This document shows, piece by piece, positions 16,422 through 25,039 of a DNA stretch of 54,295 nt (the stretch's first letter is position 1; the number at the start of each line of letters is the position of its first letter). The translations under genes and the position numbers were made by a program. The stretch is from Chloroflexota bacterium. Its GTDB lineage: Bacteria > Chloroflexota > Anaerolineae > JAAEKA01. The stretch lies in the NCBI GenBank assembly GCA_034717495.1, contig JAYELL010000006.1, positions 1-54,295 on the forward strand. Reading direction: 5' to 3'. The notes below the pieces were generated by a model, which was given only the letters and a program-made list of their open reading frames with translations, was not told the DNA's origin and did no database searches.

Positions 16422-17426
16422 TCATCCAGGACTTACGATCATTCTAGGCGGAATTGTCGCATTGTCAACCTGGTCGCCGGCTGCCTCGAAACGGCTAAAT
16501 CGAATGGGTAGTCCCTGGTCGACAAAAAGGTTGGGACCATTCTGCAAGTGATAGTGGAGGTGGGGACCGGGCGATTGGCCTGTATTGCCAACGGAGGCTA
16601 TCGTCTGACCACGAGTCACCGATTCATCCTGTCGAACCAGGACACTGTCGCTCTGGAGGTGGGCCAGATAGCTGAACTCTCCCTTGCCGTGGGCAATGAC
16701 AACATAGTTGCCGGCCATCCGGGTAGGATCCTCTGCCAGCTCGGCAGATCCCAGGGGTTGGCCCGGCGGCTGGTCGGCCATTTCAGCGCGGATGGCCACG
16801 ACCTTGCCGCTCGCCGGGGCGACAACGGGCTGGCCGAAGCTGTAGTGATGCTCATTGTGCAGGCCGTCTCGATCGTAGATCTTGCCATCCGGGCCCAGGC
16901 GTACGAAATCATAGGCGAAGGGCCAGCTGACCGGTTCAGCCTTATGGATGGCGGTCCAATCGTTTCCCGTAATGGCCCACCAGGCGCCCGATTCGAAGGG
17001 CAGGGTTAACGTGGCCTGCTGTTCATGGTAGACCAGGGGCACGTCCAGCGATGCTGTGGCGGCAGCCCGGGTGTCAAATTCGAATCCACCCACGCTGATG
17101 CGAACTCTGGCGAAGGGTAGCAGGCCCTGTTCCAGAAAATAACAGCGGGGCAGCGCAAGACCGAGGCCGGGAGCCACCCCGTATTGTCCTCGGGTCAATT
17201 CCTCCATTGCTGCCTCGCCAAGCCGTTGACGGACGAACGCGACATGGTCGTCGTGGTCGAACACCCGCCAGACGACATCGGTCAATACGACTGCTCTGGT
17301 CGCGGTGATGCCGATATCCAGGGAGAATTCCTGCATGTCGCCAAGGCCAGGATGGGGCAGGCGATCATAGACGCCCACAAAAACCTGGGCAGGCCGGGCT
17401 TCCAAGCGCAGAACCTGGTCGCTCAC
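16422..17426 (-). CDS. M23-type peptidoglycan endopeptidase domain protein without signal peptide
   Basis: A 334-residue protein. Its N-terminal 170 residues look like beta-rich, Ig-like modules (paired strands such as RVRISVGGFEFDT), and the C-terminal half is an M23/LytM metallopeptidase. Visible M23 features are AYDFV near 190 supplying the metal-binding Asp, the loop GQPVVAPASGKVVAI, GNYVVIAHG, and HLHYH near 300. A histidine four residues before the Asp, as in classical HxxxD, is absent; AIHK further upstream may replace it, as in some subfamilies. No signal peptide is present, so the protein is cytoplasmic or exported non-classically. The start overlaps the preceding gene by four bases. 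Confidence 0.8.
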   Translation of the reverse strand: MSDQVLRLEARPAQVFVGVYDRLPHPGLGDMQEFSLDIGITATRAVVLTDVVWRVFDHDDHVAFVRQRLGEAAMEELTRGQYGVAPGLGLALPRCYFLEQGLLPFARVRISVGGFEFDTRAAATASLDVPLVYHEQQATLTLPFESGAWWAITGNDWTAIHKAEPVSWPFAYDFVRLGPDGKIYDRDGLHNEHHYSFGQPVVAPASGKVVAIRAEMADQPPGQPLGSAELAEDPTRMAGNYVVIAHGKGEFSYLAHLQSDSVLVRQDESVTRGQTIASVGNTGQSPGPHLHYHLQNGPNLFVDQGLPIRFSRFEAAGDQVDNATIPPRMIVSPG

Positions 17427-18166
17427 TTGCTGCCGTTCCCGTCCGGACCGCCTGCGAATTCTTGTGAGAAGCGCAGCAGCACTGTACGGACCTCAACGCA
17501 CAGGGAAAACAGGATATCTACCAGGTGGACCAGATCGGTCAGTTCTTCGTCGAGTATCCAGACGTGATGGGCTTTGAGGTTGACCAGGTGGAGGTCAAGG
17601 TCGGAATAGCTGGCCATGACATCGACTCGAACGATGTTCTCATGATTTACTTCTTCTTCGAAGACCTGCCGGATTCTTTTTGCCGTCGCTTCGATTCCCT
17701 CATCGCTGTCGATTTTTTGAGCGAAGGCCACCGGGAAGATATAGTCGATTTCCAGGGCGAGGGATATCTGGGCCGTACGCAGCTGGTGCGAACAGTCATC
17801 TTCATCCGGGTGATACAGGTCACAGAATATGCCATCGCCGGTGGTGCTAAGCACCGTGTACTCGACCGGCCACTCGAAACGAATCTCCGCCCACATCTCG
17901 GGTGGGAAAGGCCAGTCCCCAGGAGCCAGAGCGACCTCGAAATTACGTATCAAGCTGTTCGTATCGACCGAGTTCGAGGCGTCAACAGCAAGCAGCCCGG
18001 CCTCCATTGCACTGGACATCAGGGTGCTGACCATTTGCTCGAAGGGTACGTATCTGCCCCAAAGAAGTTGCTCAGCCATCTGTCTCAGCAGACCCTCGTC
18101 GCCATCGAAGGGATCGGGTATTGGCGCGTCATTACCGTTCTGTACTGAACTTCCGTTGGTGGACAT
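17423..18166 (-). CDS. Protein of unknown function, first gene of M23 operon
   Basis: This 247-residue acidic protein is not recognised. It has no signal peptide or membrane helix. The central part contains PPEMWAEIRFEWPVEYTVL and an unusual cluster of acidic and cysteine residues (DGIFCDLYHPDEDDC, near residues 112-126) that might bind metal. The C-terminal third is helical. AGGAGAAAACT precedes the ATG at 18166, and the stop overlaps the M23 gene (ATGA-type overlap), so the two are translationally coupled. The ABC exporter gene ends 60 bases upstream on the same strand and might be co-transcribed. Confidence 0.75.
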   Translation of the reverse strand: MSTNGSSVQNGNDAPIPDPFDGDEGLLRQMAEQLLWGRYVPFEQMVSTLMSSAMEAGLLAVDASNSVDTNSLIRNFEVALAPGDWPFPPEMWAEIRFEWPVEYTVLSTTGDGIFCDLYHPDEDDCSHQLRTAQISLALEIDYIFPVAFAQKIDSDEGIEATAKRIRQVFEEEVNHENIVRVDVMASYSDLDLHLVNLKAHHVWILDEELTDLVHLVDILFSLCVEVRTVLLRFSQEFAGGPDGNGSK

Positions 18167-18226
18167 AGTTTTCTCCTGGAGCGGGCATCATAGCACAAGG
18201 CGCGATCCGCAACAACTTTCCTGGGA

Positions 18227-20212
18227 CTAATTATCGTCCTGGAGTCGCTGGTGACCGAATTGTGTCTCGTACAGGTCGGCGTAAAGCCCGTCCTGTGCCA
18301 GCAGTTCGGCATGGGTGCCAGATTCGAGCAATTCGCCTTCATTCATCACCAGGATCTGGTCTGCAGCCAGGATTGTGGAAAGACGATGAGCGATCACCAG
18401 GCTGGTGCGTCCATGGAACATGGGCTCCAATGCCGCCTGAATAAGGGCCTCGTTGTGGGAATCCAGGTGTGCCGTGGCTTCGTCCAGGATCAGGATACGT
18501 GGATCCTTGAGGATGACCCGGGCGATGGCCAGCCGCTGCTTTTCACCGCCGCTTAGCCGATAACCCCGTTCGCCGACCATGGTATCATATCCCATGGGCA
18601 GGCTTATGATGAAATCGTGGATGTTGGCAGCCCTGGCGGCTGCTTCCATCTCCTCCTGGCTGGCGTTGGGCCGGCCGTAAAGCAGGTTCTGCCGAATCGT
18701 ATCATGGAAGAGGTAGGTTTCCTGGGTAACGATGCCAATCTGTTCAGCCAACGATTGCTGAGTAACGTCGCGCACATCATTGCCGTCGATTGAAATCCTG
18801 CCCTCGGTTACATCGTAGAGCCGGGGAAGCAGATAGGTGATGGTGCTCTTGCCAGCCCCGCTGCGCCCAACCAGCGCTACCAGTTGACCGGGCAGTATCT
18901 CGGCTGACACATCGCTCAGGGCCCAGCGCCGTTTGATAATGGGGACGATGGGCGACGTCAACTCAGCGACACCTTCATCGGCGTTGGCGGCATTCTCGTC
19001 AGACGCCCCGCCGCCTCTGTCGCGACCGGGTATTGGCTCTGAGGTCTGCTCTTCGACCCTTGCCTGTTTTTCCTGCATCTCTTGCCACTCTTCGTCGGTC
19101 AAATAGCTGAAGGATACATTGTCGAACCTGATCTGGCCATCGACGTTGCTCAGCGCCATTGCATTGGGTCTGTCCACGATCTCCAGAGGCTTATCCAGAT
19201 ATTCGAAGACGCGCTCAAAACTGACCATGGAGGTAGCGAACTCCACTTGAACGTTGGAAAGGGAGGAAATCGGCCCATACAGCCGGCCCAGGTAGGCGAC
19301 GAAGGCGACGATGGTACCGATGGTCAACGTGCCGGCAATTACCATCCGGCCACCAGCCCAATAAACCAGGGCAGTTCCGATGGCGGCTGCGATGCTCAAT
19401 CCCATGAAAAACCACCGGCCGACCAGAGCTCGCCGAATGCCGATATCGCGAACGTTGGCGCCGGTTTGCGAGAATCGCTCTATCTCCTCATCTTGCCGGC
19501 CAAAGGTCTTTACCAACAGGGCGCCGTTGATCCCCAGGGTCTCGGCAATAATGCTGCTCATGTCCGATTGGTAGTCCAACGCTTCCCGCCGAACATCGCG
19601 AAGAACACGGGCGACTCGTTTTGCCGGCAGGAGGAAAAGGGGCAATATCATCACCGACAGGAGCGTCAGACGCCAATCGATGGAAATCATGACTATCAGA
19701 GTCGAGACCAGCGTCACCAGACTGGTTACCACGTTGGGAATCGTGCCGGTGACGGCGTTCTGGGCACCGATGACGTCGTTGTTGAAACGGGAGATGATCT
19801 CACCAGACTTGGTTGCTGTGAAAAAGCGTAGTGCCATGTTCGTCAGGTGCTCGAACATCTGGTTGCGCAAGTCGAAGATGATTCCTTCGCCTACCCTGGC
19901 ACTGAAATAGCGCTGCACCACGCCGATCAGGCCCGAGAGAATCGGAATTGCGACCAACGCCAGTGCCAACAGGTTGAGGCGAGCCACATCGCCGTTGGGA
20001 AGCACAACGTCGATAAGATCCCGAATAATGAGAGGAGGAACGAGTCCCAGCAGCGAAACTATGAGGATACACGCCAGCACCAGGAGTATCTGCCACCAAT
20101 AAGGCCGGGCATAGGCAAACACCCGGCGCAACAGGTTGCGGTCAACCTTGGGCTTCGCCATATCCGGATCAGCTCTCATGTAGCTGCCCCAGCCACCACG
20201 CATGTGACTCAT
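18227..20212 (-). CDS. ABC exporter, fused membrane and ATPase domains
   Basis: A 661-residue half-transporter of the MsbA/LmrA type, expected to work as a dimer exporting lipids, drugs or peptides. An N-terminal six-helix domain (about 38-330) contains the coupling-loop region QRYFSARVGEGIIFDLRNQ. The ATPase domain has Walker A GRSGAGKST, signature LSGGEKQRLAIARVIL, Walker B ILILDEATAHLD and the switch histidine in VIAHRLST. Between its first strand (FDNVSFSY) and the strand before Walker A there is an extra stretch of about 55 charged residues (roughly 371-425). GAGGAGAG lies directly before the ATG; an internal ATG follows about 17 residues later. Confidence 0.93.
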   Translation of the reverse strand: MSHMRGGWGSYMRADPDMAKPKVDRNLLRRVFAYARPYWWQILLVLACILIVSLLGLVPPLIIRDLIDVVLPNGDVARLNLLALALVAIPILSGLIGVVQRYFSARVGEGIIFDLRNQMFEHLTNMALRFFTATKSGEIISRFNNDVIGAQNAVTGTIPNVVTSLVTLVSTLIVMISIDWRLTLLSVMILPLFLLPAKRVARVLRDVRREALDYQSDMSSIIAETLGINGALLVKTFGRQDEEIERFSQTGANVRDIGIRRALVGRWFFMGLSIAAAIGTALVYWAGGRMVIAGTLTIGTIVAFVAYLGRLYGPISSLSNVQVEFATSMVSFERVFEYLDKPLEIVDRPNAMALSNVDGQIRFDNVSFSYLTDEEWQEMQEKQARVEEQTSEPIPGRDRGGGASDENAANADEGVAELTSPIVPIIKRRWALSDVSAEILPGQLVALVGRSGAGKSTITYLLPRLYDVTEGRISIDGNDVRDVTQQSLAEQIGIVTQETYLFHDTIRQNLLYGRPNASQEEMEAAARAANIHDFIISLPMGYDTMVGERGYRLSGGEKQRLAIARVILKDPRILILDEATAHLDSHNEALIQAALEPMFHGRTSLVIAHRLSTILAADQILVMNEGELLESGTHAELLAQDGLYADLYETQFGHQRLQDDN

Positions 20213-20236
20213 CTCTCCTCAAATGCCAGCGATATG

Positions 20237-20431
20237 CTAGCGACTCCGGTCGATGGCGAGCCGAAGGCGATATTCCTCGGCCATCAGTCTTTCCAGCCGG
20301 CCTTCCAGATAGCGGGCTCGCCCTGCATTTCGGTGGTCGTCACGCTGGTGGGCCGCGGCAAGTTCCCGCCGTGTCTGTCGAATCTCGGCAATGATCTGGT
20401 GTTTTCGCTCGATCAGTTGGCTACGGTTCAT
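20237..20431 (-). CDS. Small coiled-coil protein
   Basis: A 64-residue, highly charged, Arg- and Glu-rich protein with regular heptad-like spacing (ELAAAHQRDD, RYLEGRLERLMAEEYRL), predicted as one or two long helices. It lies 24 bases before the ABC exporter on the same strand and might be its first cistron. It is not recognised. No Shine-Dalgarno sequence is seen before the ATG, so it may be expressed weakly or not be a gene at all. Confidence 0.45.
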   Translation of the reverse strand: MNRSQLIERKHQIIAEIRQTRRELAAAHQRDDHRNAGRARYLEGRLERLMAEEYRLRLAIDRSR

Positions 20432-21014
20432 GTCAATCGAAGTTGGCGGGGATCAACCGCTGATTACGCAGATTCCCGCTGATTTGTCAAATTTGATCTG
20501 CCTCAACTGCGGTTTTTCATTCTATCACAACGATGCCCGAGTCGCCAGTGATCCTTCCCTCAACCAACCCGGCAATTCTCAATATGGAGGGGAGTCGAGG
20601 CTGTACGAAGTCCCCATTTTTGGGTCAGCCGGGTTGATCTTGCGCAAGTACAACTGATGAATCGCCTTTCCCTAACCTGGAAAAGCCAGAGGAACACAGA
20701 TTTACGCAGACCTCCGGCGCAGATCATCGCCGATCTTCTCTGATGTCTGATCAGCGTTTCTCTGCGTTAACCCTTCGACTACGCCCCTCGACAAGCTCGG
20801 GACACCGCTGAGGACAGGTCAGCGCTAATGTTTTTTTCTTTCTGCAAGGAACTTGGAGATGCTTCGGCACGCTTTGCGTCAGCATGACATAACCGAAGTT
20901 TCTTAACAGAATTGCTACAACCGACCAAGCCCCTTTGACGCTGTTGTTGACAGGTGTTATACTCGAAGGCAGGCAGGGTAGGCGAGTGAACAACCTGCCC
21001 AAATTCCGCCAGGC
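20432..21014. other. Gene-free divergent region with degenerate dispersed repeats
   Basis: This 583-base region lies between divergently transcribed genes. Around 20749-20825 it holds words such as CCCTTCGACTACG, CTCGACAAGCTCGGGACA and CTGAGGACAGG. Related CTGTCCTGAGCG(T/C)AG words recur at 47741 and 47972. Around 20690-20760 are GCAGA/GCTGAT-rich words also seen near 47770-47950. The right end carries the promoter for the double-ATPase gene. No supported gene is present. Confidence 0.6.
20935..20963 (+). promoter_or_regulatory. Sigma-70 promoter of the double-ATPase gene
   Basis: TTGACG (20935-20940) and TATACT (20958-20963) are 17 bases apart, each one mismatch from consensus. Transcription would start near 20970, about 45 bases before the ATG at 21015. 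Confidence 0.75.
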
Positions 21015-22739
21015 ATGTCCGAGGCCATGATTACCTTCGACCGGATCTCATATAGCTATCCCGGCGCCACTGAAGAGAGCGCAGTTTCCCCTGTGCTGCA
21101 CGACGTGTCTCTGGCCATCGAGGAAGGGGATATGGTGCTGGTGGTCGGGCCGTCCGGCGCCGGTAAGTCGACTCTTCTGCGTGCCCTCAATGGCCTCGTT
21201 CCCCATTTCAGCGGTGGTACGCTCACCGGTCGAATCCGGGTGGCCGGCCTGGATCCTGTGGTCGAGAGCCCGCAGGGAATGAGCAGGCTGGTCGGTATGG
21301 TATTCCAGAATCCCGAAACCCAGTTTGTCACCGACCGGGTGGAGGATGAACTGGCTTTCGGCATGGAGAACCTGGCTCTGCCTCCGGCCCTGATGCGCAA
21401 GCGGGTCGAAGAGGTCCTGGACCAACTGACCATCGCCCCGTTGAGGGATCGTTATTTGAGCACGCTATCGGGAGGGGAGAAACAACGGGTTGCCATCGCG
21501 GCGGTTTTGGCTCTGCATCCCGAGGTATTGGTGCTGGACGAGCCTACTTCCCAGCTCGATCCCCAATCGGCCGAGGAAGTTCTGGTTGCCCTCCGGCGCC
21601 TCAACGAGGACCTGGGCTTGACTGTCATCCTTGCCGAGCATCGCTTGGAACGGGTGGTTCAGTTCGTGGATAAGGTGCTTTACTTGCCCGGAAACGGTGG
21701 CCCCGCCATTCTGGATGAGCCGAGGGCGGTGATGGCGCAAGTGCCGCTGGCGCCACCCCTGGTCAGGCTGGGAAAGGCCAGGGCATGGCAGCCACTGCCA
21801 TTGACTGTCAAAGAGGCGAGGCGGTTTGTGCCGCGGAGCCAGCGCTCGCTGACTCGTAGCGTGGAGGCTGAGTTGGCAAGCCTGTCCAACGGGGTTTCAC
21901 AGCCGTCGAGCAGTGCTTCGGTGGCCGCCCGGGTGGAGGATGTCTTCTTTGGGTACGATAGTGGAGGCATGGTGTTGAAGGGCATCGATCTGAGCCTTGG
22001 GCGGGGCGAGATCGTCGCTTTGATGGGTCGCAACGGTTCGGGGAAGACGACGCTGCTCAAGCAATTGATCGGTCTTCTGAAGCCCTCCCACGGCCAGGTG
22101 TCCCTTTTCCTCGATCGTTCGGTGAGCGGCGAGTCGCTCATGAACACCCGCCAGAACGCCACCGACGAGCTTGTTTCGGTGGTGGGTTACGTGCCTCAGG
22201 ATCCAGGCGCTTTATTATTCCGCGATACAGTCATGGAGGAATTGGCCTTTACCCGGCAGGGACACGGATTGCCGCCCGACCCGGCTGCTGACAGGCGGCT
22301 TTTGGCCCGGCTGGGATTGCTGGCCCTGGCCCAACGATATCCGCGCGATCTCAGCACGGGACAGCGACAGCGGGTGGCTCTGGCAGCGATTCTCGTGGCT
22401 GATCCCCAGGTACTGCTGCTGGATGAACCAACCCGCGGCCTGGATTATCAACAGAAGGAAGTGTTGAGCAATATTCTGCTGGATATGAAACAGGAGGGGC
22501 GAGCGATCCTGTTGGCAACCCATGATGTCGAACTGGCCGCCACGTGCGCCGATCGGGTCATTCTCATGGCTGATGGAGAGATCGTGCTCGATGGTCCGAC
22601 GCGCGAGGTGATGACCGGTTCTTTGGTATTTTCGAGCCAGGTGAACAAACTCTATCGCGATCCCCGATTTCTGTTGGTTACCGATGTGACAGAATCGCCT
22701 TCATCCAAGACAACGGAGAATCAATATGCCACGAGTTAA
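21015..22739 (+). CDS. ECF-type ABC transporter ATPase with two ATPase domains
   Basis: A 574-residue protein with two complete ABC ATPase domains in tandem, as in fused EcfA/CbiO or YkoD proteins powering energy-coupling-factor vitamin or metal importers. Domain 1 (about 5-250) has GPSGAGKST, the ECF-typical Q-loop FQNPETQFV, LSGGEKQRV and LVLDEPTSQLD. Domain 2 (about 305-545) has GRNGSGKTT, QDPGALLF, LSTGQRQRV and LLLDEPTRGLD. A serine- and arginine-rich linker joins them. No EcfT or substrate-specific S component is in the window. The start lacks a clear Shine-Dalgarno sequence; ATG 21027 is an alternative. The 3' end overlaps the next gene by 14 bases. Confidence 0.93.
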   Translation: MSEAMITFDRISYSYPGATEESAVSPVLHDVSLAIEEGDMVLVVGPSGAGKSTLLRALNGLVPHFSGGTLTGRIRVAGLDPVVESPQGMSRLVGMVFQNPETQFVTDRVEDELAFGMENLALPPALMRKRVEEVLDQLTIAPLRDRYLSTLSGGEKQRVAIAAVLALHPEVLVLDEPTSQLDPQSAEEVLVALRRLNEDLGLTVILAEHRLERVVQFVDKVLYLPGNGGPAILDEPRAVMAQVPLAPPLVRLGKARAWQPLPLTVKEARRFVPRSQRSLTRSVEAELASLSNGVSQPSSSASVAARVEDVFFGYDSGGMVLKGIDLSLGRGEIVALMGRNGSGKTTLLKQLIGLLKPSHGQVSLFLDRSVSGESLMNTRQNATDELVSVVGYVPQDPGALLFRDTVMEELAFTRQGHGLPPDPAADRRLLARLGLLALAQRYPRDLSTGQRQRVALAAILVADPQVLLLDEPTRGLDYQQKEVLSNILLDMKQEGRAILLATHDVELAATCADRVILMADGEIVLDGPTREVMTGSLVFSSQVNKLYRDPRFLLVTDVTESPSSKTTENQYATS

Positions 22740-23541
22740 GGAATACTACCGGCCATCCAGTTTGGAGGAGGCCCTTGCATTGCTGCAGCGATCGGATTGT
22801 GTCACCGTGCCGCTGGCTGGTGGCACCAGATTGGTGCCCCGATTGCGCGGGGACCTGCCCTGGTCAGTCGACAATCAGGTGGACGCCGTGGTCGATCTGG
22901 CGGATCTCGGCCTCAACGGCATCGAGCGTCGCAGCGATCCAGATGGTGAATGGCTGACGATTGGCGCAACGACCACCCTGACAGATCTGTTCGAGCACGC
23001 CGATTGCCGGACAGTAGCCGATGGTGTGCTGGCGGAGGGTGCCGGGCGCGAGGGGCCTGTCAACCTGCGAAACGCCGCTACCGTTGGAGGGTGCATCGTG
23101 CAGGGCGCAAGTGAGTCTGAGCTGTTGCTGGCCCTGTTGGCCCTGGATGCTCGTGTCGAAGTGAATGATGGCATGGTTCGCGTGCAGTCGTTGACCGATC
23201 TTGTCGCGAATCCAGCTGCCGCAATTGGCAAGGGATTGATCACGGAGATTCGAATTCCGCTGGGTGGTGAGACGTTACGGGGAGGCGCCGCGCGCATTGC
23301 CAGGACGCCTTCGGACAGCGCCATAATAGCAGCGGTAGCTGTAGGGGATGGCAAAACCTATCGGATTGCCCTGGGTGGGCTGAGCTATCAGCCGCTGGTG
23401 ATTGATCTCAACAAAAAAGAGGATTGGAAAGAGGCCCTTGAAACTGCTGTGACAGAAAAAGGGGTATTGTCCGATTTCCGGGGCAGCGCCGACTATCGAC
23501 GAGCCATGGCTGCCATTGTGATAGAGCGTTCATTGCGGTGA
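22726..23541 (+). CDS. FAD-binding medium subunit of xanthine dehydrogenase/CO dehydrogenase family
   Basis: A 271-residue protein of the CoxM/XdhB type, the FAD subunit that passes electrons between the iron-sulfur and molybdenum subunits of molybdenum hydroxylases. The two flavin-binding motifs are visible: VPLAGGTRLVP near residue 28 and NLRNAATVGGCIVQGA near residue 107. The large molybdopterin subunit and the small iron-sulfur subunit are missing from the neighbourhood, and the next gene is on the other strand. Its ATG lies inside the 3' end of the double-ATPase gene, with ACGGAGA upstream, so expression is coupled. Confidence 0.88.
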   Translation: MPRVKEYYRPSSLEEALALLQRSDCVTVPLAGGTRLVPRLRGDLPWSVDNQVDAVVDLADLGLNGIERRSDPDGEWLTIGATTTLTDLFEHADCRTVADGVLAEGAGREGPVNLRNAATVGGCIVQGASESELLLALLALDARVEVNDGMVRVQSLTDLVANPAAAIGKGLITEIRIPLGGETLRGGAARIARTPSDSAIIAAVAVGDGKTYRIALGGLSYQPLVIDLNKKEDWKEALETAVTEKGVLSDFRGSADYRRAMAAIVIERSLR

Positions 23542-23551
23542 CGATCGAGCC

Positions 23552-25021
23552 CTATTGTTTCAGCGCCGAGGCCAGCAGGTCGTGGGTATGTTCCAAATCG
23601 TGATCCAGAAGTACCACCGATAGCCAGAGGTAGGCCGGGATTTCCCGCTCAGTCCAGGAGGCCGGAAAGCGTTGTTCCAACTGATCCTGGCTCATGGTTT
23701 CGAGGACGCTGTCGAGCGCCATCCGTCCCTTTTTGAGATCCCCATAAGCCCTTTCCCAGGTGTGATCCACACGAAGGGCTGCGTGCGTATCGTTCCAGGC
23801 CTGGATGCTTGTGAACGCTTCGACCTTCGGCGGCTCCCCGGCTGCGATCTGGCTGACTGCATCCACGACCCACCATTCCCAGTCGGCAACATGTCCCAGC
23901 AGATCCTTGAGGGTCCATTGATCGGTCACCGGGTAGGTGGTGCGCAGGTCGACCGGCAGCAGAGATGCGGTGGTCAATAAGCCTTGCCGAGCGGCTTGAA
24001 GGGCCGCCACAAGGACCACCTTTGGTCCAGGTTGGCGCGGCGGCTGCGCAGTTTCCCGCCAGGCGGCGATGTGCCCGGCGTGTTCGGCGTCATGCTGCCA
24101 TTGAAAACGGATCAGGCCGGGGAATGAAATGTCCTGATCACCGGCCATGCGTGTTGCAAAAAAGGCATCGTCTGGCAGAACCGACAACCAGGCCATCAGG
24201 CTGGCGCGGGCTTCCGTCAGATCTGCCAGGACAGCGTTCAGACTCATCGCCCGGCTGGCAGCGGCCACTTTCGGGTTGACGGCGGCAACGTCCTGAAGCA
24301 GGGAAAGGTCAGGGTCTTGGCCAGCCTGGATCGCCCGTACCGTTTCCAGTACCCAGCGATCCCAGAATGCAACATGGCCCAGCAACTCCTTGATGGTCTG
24401 CTGATGGGTGACCAGCTCTTCGCAGAGGGTAAACTCGTCGAGATGGACCAACTGGGCCAGCAAATCGGCGCGTTCTGCCTGCAGTTGTGCCAGGTAAACC
24501 GCTTTGCCCGTTGTTGCGGCCGGCAGATCCCTGTTTTGGCGCCACGCTGCGATCAAGTCGGCATGGCTGCGATCATGGCCAGCCTGTCCCTCCATCCATT
24601 GAGCCACGGTTGCCTCGCCCCAGGGCAGCTGCAAGGGGCGTACCAGATCCTCGTCGGCCAAGAGCTCAAGGGCGTCAAGCAGGCCCACCCTGGCAGCCAT
24701 ACAGGCATCAAACGTTTTTTCCATGGACCAACTGCCGCGCTCGGCCTTGGTGGCCGCGTTAAGCTGGTCCATATCCTCGGGAGTAATGCCAACGATCTCT
24801 TGCTCGCGGCCCTGCGCGATCAGAGTCAACCGCTCGGCGAAGAGTTCGTCCCACGCTGCGATATGAGCGAGCACATCCTGCACATCCCAATCGTCGAAAA
24901 TCGGTTTGTCCGTGAGAGCTTCTTCGTTGACGCAGGTGGTCAAGGCGAACAGGTTGGCCCTTTCGGCGGCGAGCAATGTCAGCAATCGTTCTCGCTCATT
25001 GGTGGCGCTGCTACCGTTCAT
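23552..25021 (-). CDS. Protein with three tandem DinB-like domains
   Basis: A 489-residue protein made of three successive DinB/ClbS-like four-helix-bundle domains of about 160 residues each, roughly residues 1-165, 166-332 and 333-489. Each repeats the same pair of histidine motifs. The first motif is DVLAHIAAWD, LLGHVAFWDRW and LLGHVADWEWW. The second is HDRSHADLIAAW, QHDAEHAGHIAAW and LDHDLEHTHDLLA. All three could therefore keep a metal site. Most family members have one domain and act as dimers, so this may be a covalent oligomer. AAAGGAG lies before the ATG. The subtilase gene ends... its start lies upstream on the same strand, 18 bases away. The reaction is unknown. Confidence 0.85.
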   Translation of the reverse strand: MNGSSATNERERLLTLLAAERANLFALTTCVNEEALTDKPIFDDWDVQDVLAHIAAWDELFAERLTLIAQGREQEIVGITPEDMDQLNAATKAERGSWSMEKTFDACMAARVGLLDALELLADEDLVRPLQLPWGEATVAQWMEGQAGHDRSHADLIAAWRQNRDLPAATTGKAVYLAQLQAERADLLAQLVHLDEFTLCEELVTHQQTIKELLGHVAFWDRWVLETVRAIQAGQDPDLSLLQDVAAVNPKVAAASRAMSLNAVLADLTEARASLMAWLSVLPDDAFFATRMAGDQDISFPGLIRFQWQHDAEHAGHIAAWRETAQPPRQPGPKVVLVAALQAARQGLLTTASLLPVDLRTTYPVTDQWTLKDLLGHVADWEWWVVDAVSQIAAGEPPKVEAFTSIQAWNDTHAALRVDHTWERAYGDLKKGRMALDSVLETMSQDQLEQRFPASWTEREIPAYLWLSVVLLDHDLEHTHDLLASALKQ

Positions 25022-25039
25022 GGTAGTCTCCTTTAACGA

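Noticed and set aside
20751-21002. An 83-codon reverse frame
   Set aside because: The segment CPELVEGRSRRVNAEKR is a known-looking translation artefact of the dispersed CTTCGACAAGCTC-type repeat, and the frame overlaps a good promoter.
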